Positions 24,476 to 32,167 of a stretch of 64,000 nt of DNA are shown here, piece after piece. The number at the start of each line of letters is the position of its first letter. Positions within the stretch are counted from its first letter, which is position 1. A program made the position numbers and the translations under genes. The stretch lies in assembly GCF_030705305.1 (NCBI RefSeq), contig NZ_JAUZEE010000001.1:248001-312000 (forward strand), given 5' to 3'. This DNA comes from Leptothrix discophora (GTDB lineage Bacteria > Pseudomonadota > Gammaproteobacteria > Burkholderiales > Burkholderiaceae_C). The notes under the pieces were generated by a model. That model was given only the letters and a program-made list of their open reading frames with translations. It had not been told where the DNA came from and did no database searches.

Positions 24476-25092
24476 GCCGCATGCCTCAGCAGGTTGGGCA
24501 GCAGGCGTTCGGCGGCCACTTCCAGCTGCAGCACGAACTCGTCGACCCGGCCGCGGAAGTAGCGGTAGAACATCAGCGAGGGGATCGCGATGATCAGGCC
24601 GAAGGCGGTGTTGTAGAGCGCCACCGAAATGCCGTGCGCGAGCTGCTCGGGGTTGGCGCCGCTGGCCGGCGACTGCGCGCCGAAGATCTCGATCATGCCG
24701 ACGACGGTGCCCAGCAGACCCAGCAGCGGCGCGGCCGAGGCGATGGTGCCCAGCGCGTTGAGGTAGCGCTCCAGCCGGTGCACGGCAGCGCGGCCGGCCG
24801 ACTCGAAGCTCTGGCGCAGCTGGGCCTCGTCACGGACATGGTCCTGAGAGGCCGCGCGGATGCCGGCGGCCAGCACCGAACCCAGCACCGAGTTGTCGGC
24901 CAGCTTGCGGATCACCTCGTCGCCCGGCAGGGACTGGCGGGTGATGGACAGCACCTCGTCCAGCAGGGTGGCCGGCGCAACCCTGGAAGGACGCAGGCTG
25001 GACAGCCGCTCGATGACGAGCGCCAGTGCAGCGATGGAACACAGGATCAGCGGCCAGATCGGCCAGCCCGCGGCTTGTATCATCGAAATCAA
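24472..25092 (-). CDS. exbB: MotA/TolQ/ExbB proton channel family protein
   Basis: The protein has 206 residues. A TTG start at 25092 is preferred over the ATG 3 codons later because MISMIQAAGWPIWPL aligns with the usual family beginning, and GGGGAA stands upstream. Three membrane helices are visible: residues about 8-26, about 110-135 (TIASAAPLLGLLGTVVGMIEIF) and about 155-175 (LYNTAFGLIIAIPSLMFY). Conserved Thr and Glu/Asp residues line the channel. It is the first gene of the exbB-exbD-lpxK-trm112-kdsB operon. Confidence 0.93.
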   Translation of the reverse strand: MISMIQAAGWPIWPLILCSIAALALVIERLSSLRPSRVAPATLLDEVLSITRQSLPGDEVIRKLADNSVLGSVLAAGIRAASQDHVRDEAQLRQSFESAGRAAVHRLERYLNALGTIASAAPLLGLLGTVVGMIEIFGAQSPASGANPEQLAHGISVALYNTAFGLIIAIPSLMFYRYFRGRVDEFVLQLEVAAERLLPNLLRHAA

Positions 25093-25298
25093 GGGGTTCC
25101 CCGGTGTGGATCGGCGTCATGCGCCACCTCCGGGCGGCGTCAAAACGGTCGCGATTATGGCGGCAGCCGCCGGCCCGGAAACCCGCCCAGGGCTCATCCG
25201 GACAGGCCGCCCGAACCCGCTTTCCCCCACGCGCAAACGGTTCCGCCAGGTCGCCGATACCCACGGGTCACGACGATCGGATCACCGTCCTTGCGGCC

Positions 25299-25524
25299 TG
25301 TGGATGACCTTCAAACGGCAGGGCGTTCATCCCCAATTTCTGTGGATAACTTTGTGGGCAAGCTGGCTGCTGAAGCGCTAAAACGCTGTCGCGACGCGGG
25401 CTTGGCTGGATTGCCTCTCGATGAGGCATAAGAAAATCGTTATGAATCAAGGACTTGCACGGATGTTAAAGGGCTGTGACAAGGTTTTGCGTGGCGCGAC
25501 GTGGTGCGTCCGCGCTGTGGATGA
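25299..25524 (-). promoter_or_regulatory. Three DnaA-box-like sites between exbB and xseA
   Basis: The 470-bp gap between exbB and xseA has no gene. It holds TGTGGATAA at 25341-25349, which is a perfect DnaA box TTATCCACA on the minus strand, and two one-mismatch copies, TGTGGATGA, at 25299-25307 and 25516-25524. All three have the same orientation. The central part (25330-25450) is AT-rich for this genome. Promoters for the divergent genes must also lie here. Confidence 0.45.
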
Positions 25525-25562
25525 CCCGCTTCGGGTGCACCGCGACGGGGCCCGTTGAAGCG

Positions 25563-26891
25563 ATGTCCAGTCGACCTTTTCCCCCCGAATCCGGGGGCCG
25601 GACCCTGGTGTGGGATGTGGCTGCCCTGGTTCAGGCCGTCGGCGACACCTTGCAGGCGCGGTTTGGCGCCGTCGCGGTGCGTGGCGAACTCGCCGGATTC
25701 AGCCGTGCGGCCAGCGGCCACTGCTACTTCAACCTCAAGTCGACCGACGGCCAGGCTGGCCTGCGCTGCGCGATGTTTCGCCGTGCCGCGTCGATGCTGG
25801 ACTTCGCCCCGCGCGACGGCCTGCAGGTCGAGTTGCGCGGCAAGCTGGCGGTCTACGAGGCGCGCGGCGAGCTGCAGCTGATCGTCGAGGCCATGCGTCC
25901 GGCCGGTGCCGGCGCGCTGATGGAGCAGTTCCTGCGTCTGAAGGCCAAGCTCGAAGCCGAAGGGCTGTTCGACGCCGGGCGCAAGCGCGAGATCGCGGCC
26001 TACCCGCAGGCGCTGGGCGTCGTGACCTCGCTGGGCGCTGCCGCGCTGCGCGACGTCGTGACGGCGCTGCGACGCCGCTCGCCGCAGGTCGCGCTGAGCA
26101 TCTACCCGGCCAGCGTGCAGGGCGCCGACGCGCCGGCCCAGCTGGTGCAGGCGATCCAGGTGGCCGGTCTGCGCGCCGAGGTCGACACCCTGTTGGTGGT
26201 GCGCGGTGGCGGCTCGCTGGAAGACCTGTGGGCCTTCAACGACGAGCAGGTGGTGCGGGCCATCGCCGCCTCGCCGATCCCGGTCATCAGCGGCGTCGGC
26301 CACGAGAGCGACTTCACGCTCGCCGACTTCGTCGCCGACCTGCGCGCGCCCACACCCACGGCCGCCGCCGAGCTGGCGGCGCCGCTGCGCGACGACGCGC
26401 TCGCCGAGCTGGCCGGCCTGGCTCGCTGGATGAGCCAGCGCATCGGCCACCGGCTGGACCGCGACGCCCAGCGGCTCGATCACCTCGCGCTGCGGCTGGC
26501 CCGTCCGGCCGACTTCGTGCACCGCCACCGTCAGCGACTGGCCTTGCTGGCGCAGCGCCATGAGCGGTCGCTGCAACGCGCGGCGACGCTGCACGGGCAC
26601 CGGCTCGAACGGCTGCAACACCGCCTGCGCGAGGCCGGCCAGCTGGCCCTGCGCCGTCGACAGGAGCGCCTGGCGCTGCTGGCGGCCCGCCATGCCGCGC
26701 TGGACCCGACGCGCGTGCTGCAGCGCGGCTATGCATGGCTGAGCGACGACGCGGGCCGGGCCCTCACCAGCGTCGGCCAGCTCGCGACCGGCCAGCGCAT
26801 CGACGCCGTGCTCGCCGACGGCCGCATCCAGGCCCTGGTCGACCGCATCGACCGGACCGACTGCATCGATCTGACCGATACGCAGCCCTGA
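25563..26891 (+). CDS. xseA: Exodeoxyribonuclease VII large subunit
   Basis: The protein has 442 residues from the ATG at 25563, which has GAAG 6 nt upstream; an earlier in-frame start adds 29 non-conserved residues. With XseB it degrades single-stranded DNA to oligonucleotides. The N-terminal OB fold includes [20 protein letters not shown] (about residues 40-60). The catalytic domain shows [35 protein letters not shown] and [20 protein letters not shown], and a long Arg/Leu/His-rich coiled coil fills residues about 285-390. xseB is not adjacent. sodB follows on the same strand. Confidence 0.97.
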   Translation: MSSRPFPPESGGRTLVWDVAALVQAVGDTLQARFGAVAVRGELAGFSRAASGHCYFNLKSTDGQAGLRCAMFRRAASMLDFAPRDGLQVELRGKLAVYEARGELQLIVEAMRPAGAGALMEQFLRLKAKLEAEGLFDAGRKREIAAYPQALGVVTSLGAAALRDVVTALRRRSPQVALSIYPASVQGADAPAQLVQAIQVAGLRAEVDTLLVVRGGGSLEDLWAFNDEQVVRAIAASPIPVISGVGHESDFTLADFVADLRAPTPTAAAELAAPLRDDALAELAGLARWMSQRIGHRLDRDAQRLDHLALRLARPADFVHRHRQRLALLAQRHERSLQRAATLHGHRLERLQHRLREAGQLALRRRQERLALLAARHAALDPTRVLQRGYAWLSDDAGRALTSVGQLATGQRIDAVLADGRIQALVDRIDRTDCIDLTDTQP

Positions 26892-27033
26892 GTTCCGCAC
26901 CGTGCCGGGCCCTGGCACGACAGGGCTGGAAGGCCTTGCCTACAATGATTTTTGTTGCGGTGCGGCGGCCCTTGCTGGGCCCGCGACCTGCACCGGCGAC
27001 CCGGTTTCCCCCACACCTCCAGAGGACTCGACC

Positions 27034-27615
27034 ATGCAACACACGCTGCCCGCCCTGCCGTTCGCGATCGACGCGCTCGCGCCCCACCTGTCGAAGGAAA
27101 CCTTCGAATACCACCACGGCAAGCACCATCAGGCCTACGTCACCAACCTGAACAACCTGATCCCGGGCACCGAGTTCGAGAACCTGTCGCTCGAGGAGAT
27201 CGTGCGCAAGTCCAGCGGCGGCATCTACAACAACTCGGCCCAGATCTGGAACCACACCTTCTTCTGGAACTGCCTCAAGCCCAACGGCGGCGGCGAGCCG
27301 AGCGGCGCGCTGGCGGCGGCGATCAACGCCAAGTGGGGCAGCTACGCGGCCTTCAAGGAAGCCTTCACCAAGAGCGCGGTGGGCAACTTCGGTTCGGGCT
27401 GGACCTGGCTGGTCAAGAAGGCCGACGGCAGCGTCGACATCGTCAACATGGGCGCCGCCGGCACCCCGCTGACGACCGGTGACACGGCCCTGCTGACCAT
27501 TGACGTGTGGGAACACGCCTACTACATCGACTACCGCAACGCGCGCCCGAAGTTCGTCGAGAGCTTCCTGAACAACCTCGTCAACTGGTCCTTCGCCGAA
27601 GCCAACTTCGCCTGA
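27034..27615 (+). CDS. sodB: Superoxide dismutase (Fe type)
   Basis: The protein has 193 residues from the ATG at 27034, which has AGAGGA upstream. It dismutates superoxide in the cytoplasm. The metal ligands are seen as His in FEYHHGKHH, His in IWNHTFFWN and the [11 protein letters not shown] motif supplying Asp and His. The GSGWTWLV and [10 protein letters not shown] segments favour iron over manganese. TACAAT about 90 bp upstream could be the -10 of its own promoter. It is followed by a strong hairpin terminator. Identity is secure; the metal choice is by family resemblance. Confidence 0.97.
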   Translation: MQHTLPALPFAIDALAPHLSKETFEYHHGKHHQAYVTNLNNLIPGTEFENLSLEEIVRKSSGGIYNNSAQIWNHTFFWNCLKPNGGGEPSGALAAAINAKWGSYAAFKEAFTKSAVGNFGSGWTWLVKKADGSVDIVNMGAAGTPLTTGDTALLTIDVWEHAYYIDYRNARPKFVESFLNNLVNWSFAEANFA

Positions 27616-27660
27616 TCGACCGTGCCGATCGGGTGCGCAGCACCCTGTCAGGTTCAGCCT

Positions 27661-27690
27661 CGAAGCCGGCCTCGTGCCGGCTTCGTCGTT
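27661..27690 (+). terminator. Hairpin terminator of sodB
   Basis: CGAAGCCGGC and GCCGGCTTCG form a perfect 10-bp stem around CTCGT, followed by a short T-containing tract (TCGTTTC). It sits between sodB and the convergent hpnE and may work in both directions. Confidence 0.75.
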
Positions 27691-27715
27691 TCCGCCAGGC
27701 CGACGATGTCGACGC

Positions 27716-29047
27716 TCAGGGCGCGGCGGCAAGCGCCTCGACCGCCGCCAAGCCCGATCGCACCGCGCCTTCCAGCGTGGCGGGGTAGGGGCCGTCGACA
27801 TGGTCCCCGGCGGCGACGAGGGCGTTGGCGATGCGGGTCGGCGGGCGTTCGAGGCCAGGAAGACACAGGAAGGTGGCGCGTTTGTCGGCCACGACCCGGA
27901 TCAGGCGGATCCGCCCGGGCGCGATGCCGCGCAGCGTCGCGCGGGCCTGGGCCAGCACGGCCTCGCCGGTTTCTTCCAGGCCGCGGGCGACCCAGGGCGC
28001 GGCGCCGCTGACGACATAGGCAAAGCGGCCGGGCGATGCGCCAAGCGCACCGTGGTCGAAGGCGAACTGCGCCGGCGCGGCGTCGCCGGACGGGCTTTCC
28101 GGCAAGGCGACCATCGGTGCGGCCAGCCGGGCGCCGTCGGCCTGGACGTAGGCGGTGACGATCGGTTCGTAGGAGAACGCAGCCGCGCGCTGCGACCAGT
28201 CCGGCGCGATCGTCGCGGTCAGCCGTGCGGCCTCGCGGGCGCTGCAGGCCAGCACGATGGCGTCGAAGGGCTCGCCGTCGAGCGCCCAGCCGGGCCGGCC
28301 GTCGGCGCGTGGGCTCAACTGATGAGCCCGTCGGCCCAGGTGGACGATCGCGCCTTGCCGGCGCAGCCAGGCGATCGCCGGTTCGGGCAGCAGGTCGGCC
28401 AGTGGCCGGCGAGGCACCAGCAGGTCACTGGCGCCTGGGCCGGCAAACAGCGCGTCGTGCAGCACGCGCAGGAAGACCGTCGCGCTGGCGGACGCGGCCG
28501 GCGTGTTCAGCGCGGCCACGCACAGCGGGTCGACGAACTCGCGCCGCACGCGTTCGGGCAGGCCTTGCGTCAGTCGCGCGACGGTCCAGCCCGGATCGCA
28601 TCGGAAGCCCTTGAGCAGCCAGGCCAGCGCCGCGTTCGACAACGCCAGGCGCTCGCGCCAGCGCCAGTGGTGCATGGCCCAGACCGCCCGGGTGAAGGCC
28701 CACAGGACCGGGCCGCGGCCGAGCCGCAGGCCGCGCCCGTCGGCATCGACCAGCGTCAGCGGCAGGCGCAGCAGCACCGCGTCCGGGTCGATGCCGACCC
28801 GGCGCATCAGCGCGAGCGTGGCGACATAGGCACCGATCAGGATGTGCTGGCCGTTGTCCAGTGGCGCCTGGCCCGGCTCGGCCGGCAGGCTGCGGGCCCG
28901 GCCGCCCGGCTGAGGGGCCAGCTCGATCAGCGTGACGGCGTGGCCGCGCCCGGTCGCCTCGACGGCGGCGGCCAGGCCGGCCCAGCCCGCGCCGACGACG
29001 GCGATGCGGCCCGGCGCAGGCGCGACCTCAGCGGCCTCAGCGGCCAC
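27716..29047 (-). CDS. hpnE: Hydroxysqualene dehydroxylase HpnE
   Basis: The protein has 443 residues with a GTG start overlapping the end of hpnD. The dinucleotide-binding motif VVGAGWAGLAAAVEA near residue 17 and the GGRARSL segment mark an FAD-dependent amine-oxidase/desaturase fold. HpnE reduces hydroxysqualene to squalene, the third step of the HpnCDE route from farnesyl diphosphate. The C-terminal FAD segment reads LVAAGDHVDGPYPATLEGAV. The overlap with hpnD and proximity to hpnC show an operon. Squalene-hopene cyclase is not in the window. Confidence 0.93.
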   Translation of the reverse strand: MAAEAAEVAPAPGRIAVVGAGWAGLAAAVEATGRGHAVTLIELAPQPGGRARSLPAEPGQAPLDNGQHILIGAYVATLALMRRVGIDPDAVLLRLPLTLVDADGRGLRLGRGPVLWAFTRAVWAMHHWRWRERLALSNAALAWLLKGFRCDPGWTVARLTQGLPERVRREFVDPLCVAALNTPAASASATVFLRVLHDALFAGPGASDLLVPRRPLADLLPEPAIAWLRRQGAIVHLGRRAHQLSPRADGRPGWALDGEPFDAIVLACSAREAARLTATIAPDWSQRAAAFSYEPIVTAYVQADGARLAAPMVALPESPSGDAAPAQFAFDHGALGASPGRFAYVVSGAAPWVARGLEETGEAVLAQARATLRGIAPGRIRLIRVVADKRATFLCLPGLERPPTRIANALVAAGDHVDGPYPATLEGAVRSGLAAVEALAAAP

Positions 29048-29873
29048 GCCAGTTGGTCCGCATCGCGATCCAGAGCTTGCGCACCGGCGTCAGCGAGATG
29101 CGCTGGTGCAACACCTGGTAGCCGCCGGCCTCGATCTCGGTGAGCAGCGTGCGGTAGATGTTGGCCATCATCAGGCCGGCCTTCTGGCTGCGCCGGTCGA
29201 CCTCGGGCAGCAGCGCCAGGGCCTCGTCGTAGCAGCGTTGCGCGCGCTCGGCCTGGAAGCGCATCAGCGCGGTGAAGCGGTCGCTGTAGACCCGGTTGAG
29301 CACCTCGTGGGCCTTGACGTCGAACTGCTGGAGTTCGGACACCGGCAGGTAGATGCGGCCGCGCCGGGCATCGTCGCCGACGTCGCGGATGATGTTGGTG
29401 AGCTGGAAGGCCCGCCCGAGCTGGTGGGCATAGGCGATGGTCTCCGGACGGGTCCGGCCGAAGATGCCCGAGGCGACCTCGCCGACCACGCCAGCCACCA
29501 GGTGGCAGTAGCGCTGCAGGCCGGCGTAGTCCAGGTAGCGCGACTGCTGCAGGTCCATCTCGCAGCCCTCGATCACGGCCAGCAGGTGCTCGGCGCGGAT
29601 GTCGTGCGCAGCCACGTGCGGCATCAGCGCCTTCATCGCCGGGTGGTGCGGCTGGCCGGCGAAGGACTGCGCGACCTCCTGGCGCCACCAGGCCAGCTTC
29701 TGGGCCGCGACGCCCAGGTCGTGGACCTCGTCGACGACGTCGTCGACCTCACGGCAGAAGGCGTAGAAGGCGGTGATGGCCGCACGGCGCGGCGGCGGCA
29801 GGAAGAGGAAGGCGTAGTAGAAGCTCGAGCCGCTCGCGGCGGCCTTCTCCTGCACGTACTGTTCGGGCGTCAT
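29037..29873 (-). CDS. hpnD: Presqualene diphosphate synthase HpnD
   Basis: The protein has 278 residues from the ATG at 29873. The squalene/phytoene synthase fold is shown by SSFYYAFLFLPPPRRAAITA, the first Asp-rich motif CREVDDVVDEV (about residue 45) and the second, IIRDVGDDARRGRIYLP (about residue 170). It condenses two farnesyl diphosphates to presqualene diphosphate. It lies between hpnC (58 bp upstream) and hpnE (overlapping), the standard hopanoid order. A role in carotenoid synthesis is less likely given the three-gene context. Confidence 0.94.
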   Translation of the reverse strand: MTPEQYVQEKAAASGSSFYYAFLFLPPPRRAAITAFYAFCREVDDVVDEVHDLGVAAQKLAWWRQEVAQSFAGQPHHPAMKALMPHVAAHDIRAEHLLAVIEGCEMDLQQSRYLDYAGLQRYCHLVAGVVGEVASGIFGRTRPETIAYAHQLGRAFQLTNIIRDVGDDARRGRIYLPVSELQQFDVKAHEVLNRVYSDRFTALMRFQAERAQRCYDEALALLPEVDRRSQKAGLMMANIYRTLLTEIEAGGYQVLHQRISLTPVRKLWIAMRTNWRGR

Positions 29874-29931
29874 GGGGCGGGATTGTCGTCGTGGCGGTGC
29901 GGGTTTCCGGCTGGCCGGGTGCGGTCGGCGC

Positions 29932-30792
29932 TCACATGCGGGCAGCGCGCCACAGCAGGCCCGGCCCATGCCAGGGCCGCAGGCGCGGCCGGGTCCACAG
30001 CACGCGTGGCCCGAGGGCCTCGACCTGGTCCAGCACGCACAGGCCACCCTGGACCACCAGCCGCAGCTCCCAGCCGACCCGGCCGGGCAGGTGGTGCACC
30101 AGCGGCGCGCCGTCGCGCATCAGGGCGCGGGTCCAGCGGGTCAGTTCCGACAGCAGGGCGGCAAAGCGCGCCTGCGTCCCGGCGTCGCGCCAGCGTGCTG
30201 GGTCGGCGTCCGGGTCGAAGCCGTGGGCGCGGCATTCGTCCAGCGGCAGGTAGCGCCGGCCACGCGGCAGGTCGGTGCGCAGGTCCTGCCAGAAGTTGAT
30301 CAGTTGCAGCGCACTGCAGACCGCGTCGGACTGGCGCAGCGCGGCCTCGTCCTGCACGCCGTGCAGGTGCAGCAGCAGCCGGCCGATCGGGTTGGCGGAG
30401 TTCGCGCAATAGGCCAGCAACGAGGCGCGGTTGGCGTGGCGCGGCTCGCGCACGTCGTGCTCGAAGGCATCGAGCAGGGCTTCCAGCAAGGGCTGCGGCA
30501 GCGCATGGCGGCGGATCTGCACGGCCAGCGCGGTCCAGAGGCCGGCCCAGCGACTGCCGTCAGGTGCTCGGCCGCTGGTGTAGGTGGCGCGCAGTTCGGC
30601 GCGGAAGGCGGCCAGGTCGGCCAGGCGCTGTGCGGCGGGCGCGTCGCCCTCGTCGGCCAGGTCATCGGCGGTGCGGGCGACGTGGTAGATCGCCACGATC
30701 GGCGGACGCAGCGCCGGCGGGCAGAGCACCGAGGCGACGGGGAAGTTCTCGTAGTGCTCGACGCGGGTCGGCACGGGGGTGGGCTGGCTCAT
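29932..30792 (-). CDS. hpnC: Squalene synthase-like HpnC (hydroxysqualene synthase)
   Basis: The protein has 286 residues from the ATG at 30792. It converts presqualene diphosphate to hydroxysqualene. The N-terminal HYENFPVASVLCPPALRPP is characteristic of HpnC. The Asp-rich motif is RTADDLADEGDA (about residue 45), and the second prenyl-binding region is INFWQDLRTDLPRGRRYLP (about residue 165). It is first in the hpnCDE operon and divergent from the RND efflux genes, whose operator region is shared in the 165-bp gap. Confidence 0.94.
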   Translation of the reverse strand: MSQPTPVPTRVEHYENFPVASVLCPPALRPPIVAIYHVARTADDLADEGDAPAAQRLADLAAFRAELRATYTSGRAPDGSRWAGLWTALAVQIRRHALPQPLLEALLDAFEHDVREPRHANRASLLAYCANSANPIGRLLLHLHGVQDEAALRQSDAVCSALQLINFWQDLRTDLPRGRRYLPLDECRAHGFDPDADPARWRDAGTQARFAALLSELTRWTRALMRDGAPLVHHLPGRVGWELRLVVQGGLCVLDQVEALGPRVLWTRPRLRPWHGPGLLWRAARM

Positions 30793-30891
30793 GGCGGCGC
30801 GGATTATCCCGATGCGGCCTCGCTGCCCCGTCGCGTCTTGCGGCCGGCTGTTGCGCCATCCGCGACTCGGTTCCCGACACGGTCGTGTGGT

Positions 30892-30921
30892 TTGACACAA
30901 ACCGAAGCGGACTCGTACATT
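30892..30921 (+). promoter_or_regulatory. Promoter of the RND efflux operon
   Basis: TTGACA (30892-30897) and TACATT (30916-30921) are 18 bp apart: a perfect -35 and a good -10. The predicted start falls inside the TetR-type palindrome that directly follows, the classic arrangement for repression by occlusion. Confidence 0.7.
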
Positions 30922-30941
30922 ACTGACCGGTCAGTCAGTAA
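30920..30941. promoter_or_regulatory. TetR-type operator of the RND efflux operon
   Basis: Two nested dyads are present: ACTGACCGGTCAGT (30922-30935) is a perfect 14-bp palindrome, and TTACTGAC with GTCAGTAA form an outer inverted repeat with a 6-bp spacer (30920-30941). Such TGAC/GTCA palindromes are typical of TetR-family repressors of efflux pumps. No TetR gene lies next to it. Confidence 0.65.
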
Positions 30942-30957
30942 CGAGTTCGAGGTTCCG

Positions 30958-32136
30958 ATGCGCGCACGTCCCGTCCAGTCTTCTCCCCGATTCCTGCCCC
31001 TGCTGGCGGCCCTAGGCGGCGCGCTCTGGCTGGCCGCCTGTTCAAAGCCGGAGCCGGCGCCGGAGCCCTTGCGGGCGGTGCGCACGATGGTGGTCGGGCG
31101 GGACGCGGCGGCGGGCGAGGCGCTCTACGCCGCCGAGGTGCGGGCGCGCACCGAGTCGCGGCTGGGCTTCCGGGTCGCCGGCAAGCTGACCAGCCGGCCG
31201 GTCGAGCTGGGGCAGGCGGTCCGCAAGGGCCAGCTGCTGGCCGAGCTGGACGTGGCCGACCTGGGCCTCGGTGCCGAGGCCGCGCAGGCGGCGCTGCGTG
31301 CCGCCCAGGTCAATGCCGAGCAGGCCGCGTCGGACTTCAAGCGCTTCGAGGACCTGCATGCGCAGGGCTTCATCAGCGCGGCCGACCTGGAGCGGCGCCA
31401 GAACGCGCAGCGGGCCGCCCAGGCGACGCTGGAACAGGCCCGCGCGCAGGCCTCGGTGCAGGGCAACCAGGCCCGCTACAGCAAGCTGCTGGCCGATGTG
31501 TCCGGCGTGGTGACCGCCGTCGAGGCCGAGCCGGGCGCGGTGCTGGGCGCCGGCACGCCGGTGGTGCGGGTGGCGCAGGACGGGCCGCGCGACATCGTCT
31601 TCCAGGTGCCCGAGGACCAGGTCGGCGGCTTGCGCAGCCTGCTCGGCAAGGCCAGCGCGCTGCGCGTCACGCTCTGGGGCGCGCAGGGTCAGCCGCTGGC
31701 GGCGACGCTGCGCGAGGTCGCGGCGGCGGCCGATCCGGTCGGCCGGACCTTCCTGGTCAAGGCCAGCCTGGGCCTGGACGCGGGCGAGGTCCGGCTTGGC
31801 CAGACCGCCACGGTCAGCCTGGCCCGGCCGGTGCGGCAGGACGTGCGTCGCCTGCCGCTCAGCGCGGTCGCCGAGTCCGGCGGGCGCAGCGTGGTCTGGG
31901 TGCTGGACGCGGCGGCGATGTCGGTGCAGCCGGTGCCGGTCGTCACCGGTGCGCCGGACGGCAACCAGGTCGTCGTGACCGAGGGCCTGCAGCCTGGCCA
32001 GGAGATCGTCACCGCTGGCCTGCATGTGCTGACACCGGGCCAGAAGGTGGTGCGCTACGTCGACCCGAAACGGCCCGGTGCACCGACCGCCGGCGGGGTG
32101 ATGCCCGTGTCCCAGGCCAGCTCCGCCGCCCGCTGA
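30958..32136 (+). CDS. RND efflux periplasmic adaptor (membrane fusion protein)
   Basis: The protein has 392 residues from the ATG at 30958. The lipobox LAACSKPEPAPEP predicts a lipid-anchored adaptor of the AcrA kind. A lipoyl/barrel-sandwich half (LGFRVAGKLTSRPVELGQAV, about residues 60-85) is followed by an alpha hairpin of about 90 residues rich in Ala/Gln/Arg, then the second lipoyl half (VSGVVTAVEAEPGAVLGAGTPV) and beta-barrel and membrane-proximal domains. It links the inner-membrane pump to an outer-membrane channel. The pump gene follows 31 bp downstream; no channel gene is present. Confidence 0.93.
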   Translation: MRARPVQSSPRFLPLLAALGGALWLAACSKPEPAPEPLRAVRTMVVGRDAAAGEALYAAEVRARTESRLGFRVAGKLTSRPVELGQAVRKGQLLAELDVADLGLGAEAAQAALRAAQVNAEQAASDFKRFEDLHAQGFISAADLERRQNAQRAAQATLEQARAQASVQGNQARYSKLLADVSGVVTAVEAEPGAVLGAGTPVVRVAQDGPRDIVFQVPEDQVGGLRSLLGKASALRVTLWGAQGQPLAATLREVAAAADPVGRTFLVKASLGLDAGEVRLGQTATVSLARPVRQDVRRLPLSAVAESGGRSVVWVLDAAAMSVQPVPVVTGAPDGNQVVVTEGLQPGQEIVTAGLHVLTPGQKVVRYVDPKRPGAPTAGGVMPVSQASSAAR

Positions 32137-32167
32137 GCCCGACCCACCGATCCGGAGCGACGACCCC

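Noticed and set aside
24057-24482. Fusion of an exbD-overlapping segment to LpxK in one frame
   Set aside because: This part of the frame is a shifted reading of exbD; the true LpxK N terminus starts at the TTG overlapping the exbD stop.
25299-25524. Chromosomal replication origin
   Set aside because: There are only three DnaA-like boxes, no clear unwinding element, and none of dnaA, dnaN or gyrB lies nearby.
29872-30957. In-frame upstream extension of the RND adaptor
   Set aside because: It is antisense to hpnC, and the lipoprotein signal and TetR-type promoter region show that translation starts at 30958.
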